Shown here piece after piece: positions 40,346-47,552 of a stretch of DNA of 47,552 nucleotides. The translations under genes and the position numbers were made by a program. The notes beneath the pieces are model-generated. The model was not told the origin of the DNA. It saw only the letters and a program-made list of their open reading frames with translations, and did not search any database. Source of the stretch: an uncultured Alphaproteobacteria bacterium (lineage in GTDB: Bacteria; Pseudomonadota; Alphaproteobacteria; UBA8366; GCA-2717185); the NCBI GenBank assembly GCA_943788635.1, contig CALSRA010000006.1, positions 1-47,552 of the forward strand. Reading direction: 5' to 3'. Within the stretch, counting starts at the first letter, position 1. Every line of letters starts with the position of its first letter.

Positions 40346-40751
40346 ATGGCAGCGCAATCCGAGAACGCGACCGCGCGCCAGCGCCTCTGGTATCCGCGTG
40401 GCGCGGTCTGCGCCGTCTGCCGACGTCCGGCCCGTGGGTTTGGCTGGTTCGACCCAGTGCCGTCGAACACGGCCCGGCCCTCGGTCTGGTTCTGCTCCAT
40501 GAGCTGCCAAGGCTTCTGGTCGCGCTTGGCGAAGGAGCGCTGAGGGCATGGTTGATCTGAGCGAACAGGAACAGGCCGCAATCCGCCGCCATGAAGATGG
40601 TCGCCGAGACCATGGAGGAGATCGGCTGGGAGACCCGGTTGATCGATCTCACCGAAGCCCAGGTTCCTCACCCTGATCGAGGTCGCCGTCGGCGGCTTCC
40701 AGGACGCCATGTTGCCATGGCCAGGAAGAGACGACGGAGATCCCTTTCTGA
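40346..40751 (+). CDS. DUF6511-like zinc-binding protein, apparently split
   Basis: The first frame (40346-40543) gives CAVCRRPARGFGWFDPVPSN and WFCSMSCQGFW, a CxxC..CxxxC zinc site. The second begins MVDLSEQEQAAI at 40548 and continues AAMKMVAETMEEIGWETRLI, DLTEAQVLTLIEVAVGGFQD and AMLAMARKETTEIPF, ending at TGA 40749-40751. Known DUF6511 proteins contain both parts in one chain, so one indel near 40540 may have split the gene; two coupled genes are also possible. The second part needs small frame corrections near 40595 and 40665. Function unknown; the family is common in early regions of alphaproteobacterial elements. Confidence 0.6.
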
Positions 40752-41514
40752 TGTTGGATTACAATCACTCGCCACCATTGCCGATCGGATCAATGCGCTC
40801 ATCGACGAGGCGTTGGTGGCGGAAAATGCCGCCAGACCATCTCGGATCTACCTTGGGGGCTCCCGCCTGGGCGTTGCTTGCGAGCGCGCGCTTGCAGTTC
40901 GAATATGCCGACGCGCCCAAGGACGACGGCCGCGACTTCGACGGCCAGACGCTGCGCATCTTTGCCGCCGGTCACCTGTTTCGAAGATTTGGCCATCGGC
41001 TGGCTGCGCAAGGCCGGGTTCGAGCTCTACACCACCAAGGGCAACAGACCGGACGGCGAGCAGTTCGGTTTCTCGGTCGCCGGCGGCCGCATTCGCGGCC
41101 ATGTGGACGGCATCATCGCCGCTGGCCCTGTGCTTGACCGGGTTTCCGCGCTCTGGGAATGCAAGTCGCTCAACGACCAATCCTGGAAGGATACGTCAAG
41201 CGAGGCGTGGCGATCTCGAAGCCGGTCTACGCCGCTCAGATCGCGACCTATCAGGCCTACATGGAAGCGACCGTGCCGGGCATTTCCCAGAACCCGGCGC
41301 TGTTCACCGCCATCAACAAGGACACCGCGGAACTCATCACGAACTGGTCCCCTTCGACGGTGGCCTGGCGCAGACCGTCAGCGACAAGGCTGTGCGCATC
41401 ATTCAGGCGACCGAAGGCCGGAGAGCTGCTGCCGCGCATCGCCCAGTCCCCAGATTTCTACGAGTGCCGGTTCTGCTCCTGGTCGGATCGCTGCTGGAGG
41501 GTCCGACCATGCCT
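40751..41514 (+). pseudogene. PD-(D/E)XK nuclease (Cas4/RecB-like), frame-broken
   Basis: It starts MLDYNHS at 40751 (TGATG overlap). Then, in several frames: ADRINALIDEALVAENAARP, RIYLGGSRLGVACERAL, EYADAPKDDGRDFDGQTLRI, FAAGHLFEDLAIGWLRKAGF, GGRIRGHVDGIIAAGPVL (catalytic Asp), LWECKSLNDQSWKD (ExK), VYAAQIATYQAYMEA and a final CRFCSWSDRCW. This is the layout of RecB/Cas4-like exonucleases, with the early and late cysteines that can hold an iron-sulfur cluster. In phage modules it makes single strands for annealing. At least five frame changes; about 250 residues. Confidence 0.7.
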
Positions 41515-43718
41515 GACACCCGCAGACACGACAATGTCATCGCTTTGGAGCGCTGGCGGGACTTCAACGACGCGGAACCCCAGCGCCTCGATGATAGCCG
41601 CACCGTGGGATGTCTCGGAGAGCACCGAGGAGATCAAGACCCGGATGTCTGGTCAATATCCGGGGTCGTGCTCTCCTACCTGTTGCCGGGCGGCGTGTTC
41701 CAGGCGGGCAAGTTCCTGGTGGGCGACGTCCAGGGGAATCGCGGCGATAGCCTCTCGGTGGAGCTCGACCGGACCCAAGGCCGGCATGTGGCACGACTTC
41801 GCGACCGGCGAGGGCGGCGACATCATCGGCTCTCTGGGCGGCGGTCGTCCGGGCAGGACACGCGCACGGACTTCCCCGCCATCATGGACGACATTCGCGC
41901 GATGGCTCGATGGCCGAAGCCGCACCCTTCACGATGACCGTGCCGCCCAGGCCAAATCGCCTCCCGTCGATGATCTCGGGCCGGTCACCGCCAAATGGGA
42001 TTACCACGACGAGGACGGACGGCTGATCGCCTGCGTCTATCGCTATGATCCGCCCGGCGGCAAACAGTTCCGCCCCTGGGATGTCCTGAACCGCAAGATC
42101 AAAGCCCCGGATCCGCGCCCGCTCTTCAATCGCCCGGCATCAAGGCTGCCGACCAGAGTGGTTCTGGTGGAAGGCGAGAAGGCTGCGCAGGCGCTGCATC
42201 GATGCCGGTGTCTGCGCCACCACGGCCATGAACGGGGCCAAGGCCCCGATCGAGAAGACCGACTGGTCACCGCTCAAGGGCAAGCGGGTGCTGATCTGGC
42301 CGGACAAGGATGGCCCCGGCTGGCAATACGCCATGGCGGCGTCCCAGGCCGTTCTGTCTGCCGGTGCGTCTGTCTGTTTCGGTCCTGTTGCCGCCCGACG
42401 ACAAGCCCGAAAAATGGGATGCGGCCGATGCGGTGGACGAAGGCATGGACGTGGCCGAGTTCATCGCGACCACGGAGCGTCAGGCCATTCGCCCGGAGAA
42501 GACCAGCCTCGATCTCTCGGACTGGCATGCCACCCGCTATTCCGGCGACTGCGCCCGAGCAGCGCTTCCTGGTCGAAGGCGCGTTCCCCATGGGCGTGGT
42601 CTCGATCCTGGCCGCCATGGGCGACACCGGTAAGGGCATGATGACCCTCGACCTGGCGCTGTCGGTAGCGACGGGAAAAGCCCGTGCCGTCTCGGTCAGT
42701 CCCGAGCCCATGGCTTTCGGCGGCCCGGTGCGCGAGTTCGGCACCGCCGTCATCTTCACCGCCGAGGACGATCAGGGCGAAGTCCATCGCCGCCTGCAAG
42801 CGTCTCGATCCGGAAAACTTCCGTCTCAACGCCCGGATCGGCTGATCGTCGTGCCACTGCCCAATGCGGGCGGACCGATCCCGCTGGTGGTGTCCGGCAA
42901 GGATGGCCCGGAGATCACGCCCCAGTTCCGCATGGTGCGAGACCAGATCATGAGGCTTGCGAGATCTCAAGCTGGTGGTCTTCGACCCGCTGGCGTCCTT
43001 CATCCATGCCGACGTCACCTCGGATCCGGCGGCCGGCAGTTTCGCGACCGGCCTGCTGGCGAGCCTCGCAACCGAAACCGGCGCTGCAGTGATCGTCGCC
43101 CACCACATGCGTAAACCCCAGGGCAATCGGCCCATCGCCTCGGTGGAGCAGGCCCGTGACGCCGTGCGTGGCACCAGTGCCATCGTCGACGGGGTGCGCA
43201 TGGTCTATGCCCTCTGGCCGGCACCTGAGGACCACCAGGCCTTACGTCTTCAAGGCGCTCGAACGAACCCTTCGCCCGCAACGCCGTGTTCCAGGGGGCC
43301 GTGGTCAAGGCCAATGGGCCTGGCCGATCGCGCCATCCGCACCTTCCTGCGCGCGCCGACCGGGCTTCTGGTCGATGCGACCGAGCGGCTGCGGGAGAGT
43401 CCGTCGGCCCGAGCCGGGCCTCATGGATGCCCTCGCCGAAGCGATCGCCAGTGCCGCCGAGAACGGCCATCCGTTCACCCATACCGGCGGCACCGGGCTG
43501 TTCAAGCAGCGCCACCGCCTGCCGGTCCTGTTCCACGACGTGGCGCGCAACAGGATCGAAGGTCTGGTCCAGGAAACTGCTCAATGCCCGGCCGCCGCAT
43601 ACTGGTCAAGGGCATGGCCGAAGGCTCGAAGGAACTCAAGTGGCTGGACGTGCCGGCCGGGCCGTTTGCCCGGGGAGTCGGCCAGTTCGTCCATGGCGCC
43701 CACGAGACCGCGGAGTGA
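41509..43718 (+). pseudogene. TOPRIM primase - AAA replicative helicase, frame-broken
   Basis: One long chain of about 735 residues is read through several frames. N-terminal: DNVIALERWRDFNDAEPQ, then WHDFATGEGGDIIG, KWDYHDEDGRLIACVYRYDP and a TOPRIM region (VVLVEGEKAAQAL, GKRVLIWPDKDGPGWQYA). C-terminal: SILAAMGDTGKGMMTLDLAL (Walker A, RepA/KaiC-like), IFTAEDDQGEVHRRL, LKLVVFDPLASFIHADVTSD (Walker B), VIVAHHMRKPQ and ARDAVRGTSAIVDGVRMVYA, ending HETAE at 43716-43718. Frame changes near 41580-41860, 42140, 42197, 42385, 42555, 42800, 42958 and 43230-43400 are mostly single extra bases. It would prime and unwind at the element's origin. Confidence 0.75.
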
Positions 43719-43969
43719 TGGCGATGCGTGCTCCGTTCCCAGCGTTCCCAGAGCTTCCTGCCCAGGCGAATGGGGGGCGGTTTGCGTTCCCGGTTCCCAG
43801 CTTCCCAACGGGAATTCCCAGGATTTTGCACCCCCAAAACTGCATCAACCCGCTGAAATCATTGAGTAAATCAGCTTCCCGAAAATCTCGTTCCCAGCCG
43901 TTCCCAACCAAGGAAAAACGTAATGATTTCAACGGTTTCCACGTTCCCACCTCCCCCTATAGGGGGAGG
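43719..43969. repeat. Non-coding end of the element with a 20-bp GC palindrome
   Basis: No gene is seen in these 251 bases. At 43950-43969 CCTCCCCCTATAGGGGGAGG is a perfect palindrome, directly abutting the IS21 repeat. CCCACC on its left (43946-43951) can also pair with GGTGGG inside the IS (43975-43980). It may be a terminator for the early operon or a scattered GC-rich palindromic element. Confidence 0.5.
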
Positions 43970-44217
43970 AGCCAGGTGGGGTCGAGAACGCCAACATCTT
44001 ATCAACCGTGCGACGGTCAATGCCGAACAACCTTGCCGCTTCGCGGCGGCTCATACCTTGAATTTTTACCGCATAACGCACGCGACCATACAATTCCACT
44101 TGCTTCATCCCCGCCCTCTGCAAAATGCAGAAAGCTTACCACTGGCGGATTTTTACTCCGGCCAACAACCAGACAATCTGGCCGCTTCAGTGGTGGATTA
44201 TTGCTCCGGCGTTCTCA
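43970..44217 (-). mobile_element. IS21-family end with truncated istA (copy 2), 248-bp direct repeat
   Basis: Identical to 23465-23712, including the terminal TGAGAAC (minus strand from 44217) and the istA start MKQVELYGRVRYAVKIQGMS to MLAFSTPPG. istA is cut after about 45 codons, where the GC palindrome begins. The IS end is inserted in the lysR coding region: the first IS bases encode RTPEQ-stop at the end of the truncated LysR. The rest of the IS is absent. Confidence 0.85.
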
Positions 44218-44797
44218 CATTATAGAGCAGGAAGGGAGCACCGGACAGATCATCAACCGTTTTTGGACGGCCGAACCTGTCAAGAAAAGCGGGAGAAGCA
44301 ACAAGTGGGAATTCCACCTGGGCCAATTTGCGCGCAATCAGGCCATCGTCTAGCGCCATGGCCACGCGCAATGCCAGATCGACACCTTCCTCAACCAGAT
44401 TGACCTTTCGACCGCTTAGATCGAGGTCCAAGACCACTTTGGGGTTTTCCGCGTGATACGCCGCGATAATGCGGGCAAAGGAAGGGTTCGCCATCCAGAC
44501 CGGCATACTGACCGTCAGCGTACCATGCGGGGCCAACGACGTCTCAGACAGCTGTGCCTCGGCGTCTTCCAGTCCTTCCAGCAGCGGCCGCACAGTCTCC
44601 AGATAACGGGCGCCGGCCTCCGTCAGGCTGACATTGCGGCTGTTGCGGTTCAGCAGCCGCGCGCCAACCCGCGCCTCGACATGCTGGACATGTTTGCTCG
44701 TCATTGCGGGGGACAGTCCCAGTCGATCAGCCACGAAGGCAAAACTCTTGTGTTCGGCGACCGCAGCAAGGACCCGCAGGCTCAGAAGTGTATCCAT
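44198..44797 (-). pseudogene. LysR-family regulator, 3' third removed by the IS21 end
   Basis: From ATG 44797: LLSLRVLAAVAEHKSFAFVA, the winged HTH (DRLGLSPAMTSKHVQHVEAR), LLNRNSRNVSLTEAGARYLE, then the effector domain from GTLTVSMPVWMANPSFARII to DLALRVAMALDDGLIARKLA. The native sequence ends after FLLYN at the IS border (44218) and the last few residues are encoded by the IS. A normal LysR protein has about 300 residues; about 195 remain, so the second half of the effector domain is lost. It is divergent from the DoxX-like gene, which it presumably regulated. Confidence 0.88.
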
Positions 44798-44802
44798 AAT
44801 CA

Positions 44803-44856
44803 TTCCCTATAAGGAAAGGTACCATCAATTTAGACGCTGATGATCCCATAAGGGGA
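44803..44856. promoter_or_regulatory. Two related palindromes in the lysR-doxX intergenic region
   Basis: TTCCCTATAAGGAA (44803-44816) and TCCCATAAGGGGA (44844-44856) share a CCC-ATAA-GGG pattern, 40 bases apart by centre. They lie just upstream of lysR and within 75-125 bases of the divergent DoxX start, as expected for LysR recognition and activation sites. Confidence 0.45.
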
Positions 44857-44926
44857 AATTGGTAATTCTAACCGCAGATATCAATCACCTTGTCTGAAGA
44901 CAGGGACCCTTTAAGGATAAACACTT

Positions 44927-45358
44927 ATGGCAATGACAAGCGAAACACCAACCAGACCATCCGGAACGGCATGGAATATCGGCCTATGGGCCGCGCAGAT
45001 CGCGCTGGCGGGGCTATACGGAATGGCCGCGTACGTAAAAATTGCGATGTTCCCCGCCGAACTTGTCGGCATCGGCATCATTTGGGCAGAAAGCGCCCCA
45101 CTTTGGATGATCCGCTTTATCGGCTTTGCCGAGCTTGCCGGTGTCCTGGGCCTGATTTTGCCCGCACTAACCCGCATCCGGCCAGCGCTGACAGCCCATG
45201 CGGCGACAGGACTGCTGGCCATTCAGGTGCTGGCAATCGCCTTTCACCTGTTCCGTGGTGAAGCGGAAGCCCTGCCCATCAATTTCATCTACGTGGCGCT
45301 TTCCCTTCTCGTGATCTGGGGCCGCACCCAAAAAGCCCCCATCGCCCCGCGCGCCTGA
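44927..45358 (+). CDS. DoxX-like membrane protein
   Basis: This 143-residue protein has four membrane segments: IGLWAAQIALAGLYGMAAYV, MIRFIGFAELAGVLGLILPA, TAHAATGLLAIQVLAIAFHL and INFIYVALSLLVIWG. The AQIALAGLYGMAAYVKI and IGFAELAGVLGLILP segments are typical of the DoxX-like family. AAGGA lies about 10 bases before the ATG. LysR-DoxX divergent pairs are frequent; the proteins are linked to redox or reactive-species stress in some bacteria, but the role here is unproven. The frame is intact. Confidence 0.85.
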   Translation: MAMTSETPTRPSGTAWNIGLWAAQIALAGLYGMAAYVKIAMFPAELVGIGIIWAESAPLWMIRFIGFAELAGVLGLILPALTRIRPALTAHAATGLLAIQVLAIAFHLFRGEAEALPINFIYVALSLLVIWGRTQKAPIAPRA

Positions 45359-45413
45359 AACCGCAGTTCAACCGGGCCCAGACCATTCCCCCAGGGCAGC
45401 GGGCCCGGCAGTC

Positions 45414-46283
45414 CTAGGTTTCCAGCGATTCCAGAAATTTCGTCAGGAGATCGTTGAATTTCTGCGGCTGCTCCCACGGCAGGGCGTGGCCGGCCGCGCT
45501 GAATTCGTGGAAATCCACATCGGCAACATGTGCGGCCCACATTTTCATGAGGGCCGGGGGTGCCAGCATATCCGCGCACCCCGACACGACGAGGGCCCGG
45601 CAGCGGATCGTCGCCAGCTTTGCAAATGTATTCGGCTCCCGAAGTGCCTGCAGTGGCTGGTGCTGCGACCTTGAGTGATCTTCCAGTTCGATCCATCGCT
45701 TCAGGCCGTCCGGATTTTGCAGGCGGTAGGTGGGGCTGACCTCCAGAAAGTGTCGGTTCGTATCATCGATAAAGGGCGCATGCAGTTGCTTGTAGGCCGC
45801 CTGCATTTCGGGTTCGCTGATGGAACCATTGGACGCCACGATCACAAGGCCACGCAGTTGCCCGGGCTGCCAGGCGGCATAGTCCAGGGCCTGGAATCCG
45901 CCGCCGGCGATGCCGACAAGAACAAACCGTTGCAAACCGAGATGGCTCACGAGCGCGGCAAGGTCCTCACCGACACTTCCCGGTTGCGGGCCTGTCTCCG
46001 CAACAGGGATGCTACCGCCACGTCCTCTGCGATCGAACGCGACGACCCGGAACCCTCTGGTAATCAGGTGATCGAACTGTGGTTCCCAGCTTTCACTGGT
46101 ACCGGTATTCGCATGAAGAAAGACAACCGCGGGGCCATCCCCGCCGCTGTCGCGATAAAGAAGACGGACACCGGGCAGGTCCGCGAATTGAGGGTCCAGC
46201 AAACGAATAACTCCTGATGATGGCAGTGTATGAGTAACCCCATTCCCTTCGGGAGCAGAGCCTGTTTGTCGCGATAGTCGCAA
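45414..46283 (-). CDS. Alpha/beta-fold hydrolase with Ala at the nucleophile position
   Basis: An alpha/beta hydrolase of 289 residues. Seen: DSGGDGPAVVFLHANTGTSE (oxyanion region, HANTG for the common HGxxG), GFRVVAFDRRGRGGS, the nucleophile elbow FVLVGIAGGGFQALDY, VVSGCADMLAPPALM (acid Asp) and AAGHALPWEQP (catalytic His). The elbow should be GxSxG but reads G-I-A-G-G, with Ala126 (GCC) where Ser belongs. It may be a non-hydrolytic member or use another mechanism. The start may be a TTG at 46283 with GAGG upstream; no convincing internal start is seen. It is convergent with the DoxX gene. Confidence 0.85.
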   Translation of the reverse strand: MRLSRQTGSAPEGNGVTHTLPSSGVIRLLDPQFADLPGVRLLYRDSGGDGPAVVFLHANTGTSESWEPQFDHLITRGFRVVAFDRRGRGGSIPVAETGPQPGSVGEDLAALVSHLGLQRFVLVGIAGGGFQALDYAAWQPGQLRGLVIVASNGSISEPEMQAAYKQLHAPFIDDTNRHFLEVSPTYRLQNPDGLKRWIELEDHSRSQHQPLQALREPNTFAKLATIRCRALVVSGCADMLAPPALMKMWAAHVADVDFHEFSAAGHALPWEQPQKFNDLLTKFLESLET

Positions 46284-46463
46284 ATAATTAAGCCTCGCGG
46301 AGCAGATATATTTTGTCGATCAAAATTTTATTGCACCATGCAGTCCCCTAAAAGCCAGGATATTTCTTTTTTTTGGTCACCACAGTTCTGCCCCTCCCTT
46401 GGCCGTAACGGTATCCTCTGCGAAGATGCCGACCGTAATCGAATTTTGGGGAGCACAGCCACG

Positions 46464-46859
46464 ATGGATTTTCTTCAGCCGGAAAACTGGCCTCGGGCAC
46501 CGGGGTTTTCATGGGGTGTTGCTGCAAGAGGCCGCCAGGTGTTCGTCGCCGGCCAGATTGGCCGCGATCATGCCAGCGGCACCCTGATAAAAGGTGATTT
46601 TGCCGCGCAGTCCAGTCAGGCGCTCGCGAACCTGGCAACCGTGCTGGCATCGGCAGGCGGCACACCGGAACACATTGCCCACATGACATGGTATGTCACC
46701 GATATTGCCGCTTACAAAGCGGCGGGCCGGGAAATCGGAGCCGGCTACAAGACCCATATCGGGCGCCATTTCCCGTCAATGACAATGTTGCAGATCGGCG
46801 CCCTGCTCGACCCCGACGCATTGGTCGAGATCGAATGCATCGCGGTTATCCCCGACTGA
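46464..46859 (+). CDS. RidA (YjgF/YER057c/UK114) family protein
   Basis: A 131-residue RidA-like protein. Seen: WGVAARGRQVFVAGQIGRDH, DFAAQSSQALANLATVLASA, HIAHMTWYVTDIAAYKAAGR and MTMLQIGALLDPDALVEIEC, the family pattern with a conserved C-terminal VEIE. The usual catalytic Arg of RidA in the AxxxRxxV region is not obvious, so it may be one of the Rid subfamilies without imine deaminase activity. The ATG at 46464 has GGGGAG about 11 bases upstream. It is followed 21 bases later by the enolase-superfamily gene, with which it is probably co-transcribed. Confidence 0.85.
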   Translation: MDFLQPENWPRAPGFSWGVAARGRQVFVAGQIGRDHASGTLIKGDFAAQSSQALANLATVLASAGGTPEHIAHMTWYVTDIAAYKAAGREIGAGYKTHIGRHFPSMTMLQIGALLDPDALVEIECIAVIPD

Positions 46860-46880
46860 CGACGAAGCAGGAATATAAAA

Positions 46881-47552
46881 ATGACGGCAACAATCAGTCA
46901 GGTCGACGTTTACAGCATCGGCATGCCGCTGAACGGCACATTCACGAGTGGCGGCAAGGCGAACACGGTCACCCGCTGCATCGTGGTGCGGGTCACGGAT
47001 ACCGAAGGCGCGGTTGGTATCAGTAGCATCGACCCTTCCAACAAGGCGAAATCACCAAATACCGCAGCGGAACTGGCTGCCGCCATCCGCGACCGTGTCG
47101 GTCCGGCGCTGATCGGCGAAGACCCGGGCAACATCAACAGGATCGTCGAAATCGCATCGGCACTGACACCGGCGCAGCCTGGCGCAGTGGCCGGTGCCGA
47201 ACTCGCCTGTGTCGAGCTAGTATGCCGTCGACTGGGAATCGCCCTGTACGACTATGTCGGCGGCGCCGTCCTTGACCGGGTACAGTTCAATGGCTGGGTC
47301 GGTGAATTGCCAGCCGACGAAGCGGCGGCGGATGCGAAACGCTGGCAGGATGCCGGATTCAAATCACTGAAAATCAAGGTCGGCACCGGGGTCGCTGCGG
47401 ATAGCGCCCGGGTTACCGCGGTACGTGACGCCGTCGGTAGCGACATGAAACTGCGCATGGATGCCAACATGCAATACGACGTGGCCGGGGCGCTGGAACT
47501 GTGCCGCGAAGTCAGGTCCTGCGACATGCAATTGTTCGAACAACCGACACCA
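46881..47552 (+). CDS. Mandelate racemase/muconate lactonizing enzyme family protein (5' part)
   Basis: The first 224 residues of an enolase-superfamily enzyme; the 3' end is outside the window. Seen: the capping-domain start ISQVDVYSIGMPLNGTFTSG, VVRVTDTEGAVGISSIDPSN, ELACVELVCRRLGIALYDYV (the AL-D-w-D-i-A-like segment), FKSLKIKVGTG (KxK catalytic pair) and LRMDANMQYD (first metal-binding Asp), then EQP. It resembles cis,cis-muconate lactonizing or dipeptide epimerase relatives; the substrate cannot be told. GCAGGAA precedes the ATG. The frame is intact to the edge. Confidence 0.88.
   Translation, partial: MTATISQVDVYSIGMPLNGTFTSGGKANTVTRCIVVRVTDTEGAVGISSIDPSNKAKSPNTAAELAAAIRDRVGPALIGEDPGNINRIVEIASALTPAQPGAVAGAELACVELVCRRLGIALYDYVGGAVLDRVQFNGWVGELPADEAAADAKRWQDAGFKSLKIKVGTGVAADSARVTAVRDAVGSDMKLRMDANMQYDVAGALELCREVRSCDMQLFEQPTP

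Larger units (their letters stand above)
22459..43969. mobile_element. Prophage-like/integrative element, early half only
   Basis: From the 3' end of tRNA-Ser to the second IS21 end, the gene content switches to mobile-element type: tyrosine integrase remnant, CI-like S24 repressor with divergent early operons, excisionase-like HTH protein, P-loop recombination ATPase, DUF669-like protein, SF2 helicase, PD-(D/E)XK nuclease, TOPRIM primase-helicase, RecD2, a secreted nuclease, UmuDC and DUF2924. No structural, packaging, lysis or conjugation genes are seen, and I find no second copy of the tRNA 3' end in the window, so the right attachment site is missing. The right boundary is an IS21 end that interrupts lysR, which suggests an IS-linked deletion of the distal half. 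Confidence 0.7.

Noticed and set aside
39560..40549. 329-codon minus-strand open frame
   Set aside because: Antisense to the clean C-terminal part of the SF2 helicase gene; codon shadow.
22459..43969. CRISPR array or cas genes
   Set aside because: No regularly spaced repeats are seen; the Cas4-like nuclease sits in a phage recombination module, not in a cas operon.

Overview
The window is about 60% GC and reads as the chromosome of an alphaproteobacterium, probably Rhodospirillales-like. The evidence is gene order and protein similarity judged by eye: priA next to an atpHAGDC operon, a transaldolase-DUF484-xerC group, and a long rplU-rpmA-obgE-proB-proA-nadD-rsfS-rlmH-gpmI-envC-ctpA-yibQ-rppH run. 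No species can be named from the sequence alone.

Layout. 1-1617 (minus): xerC 5' end, DUF484 gene, transaldolase. 1749-9116 (plus): priA, then the F1 part of ATP synthase (atpH, A, G, D, C). 9132-9974 (minus): an SprA-like putative metalloprotease. 10205-22127 (minus): the long core operon, from ribosomal proteins L21 and L27 through proline and NAD synthesis and ribosome factors to cell-wall hydrolase control, a periplasmic protease and RNA pyrophosphohydrolase. 22368-22458 (plus): tRNA-Ser(CGA), the apparent integration site of a mobile element.

About 22.46-43.97 kb: a prophage-like or integrative element, of which only the integrase end and the early (control, replication, recombination) half is present. 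From left to right it has: a broken tyrosine integrase pointing at the tRNA; a truncated IS21-family end; umuC and an unusual umuD; a large SWIM/SNF2 helicase gene with many frame breaks; a DUF2924 gene with its small partner; and a tightly overlapping minus-strand operon running from a CI-like S24 repressor through a membrane protein and a secreted nuclease to a RecD2 helicase. Divergent from the repressor is a plus-strand early operon: excisionase-like HTH, P-loop ATPase, DUF669-like protein, SF2 helicase, DUF6511 protein, PD-(D/E)XK nuclease and TOPRIM primase-AAA helicase. No capsid, tail, portal or terminase gene is visible. The right edge is a second copy of the same 248-bp IS21 end, which cuts off the 3' part of a chromosomal lysR gene.

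44.2-47.55 kb: accessory metabolic genes. These are a truncated lysR divergent from a DoxX-like membrane protein gene, an alpha/beta hydrolase lacking its nucleophile serine, a RidA-family gene and the 5' part of an enolase-superfamily gene.

Sequence quality matters. Several surely functional genes (atpD, transaldolase, ctpA, rppH, even the tRNA acceptor stem) carry single-base indels, often in short homopolymers, and the 36-43.7 kb early operon has one roughly every 100-200 bases with almost no in-frame stops. I read most of these breaks as sequencing or consensus errors rather than real decay, but the sequence alone cannot prove that.
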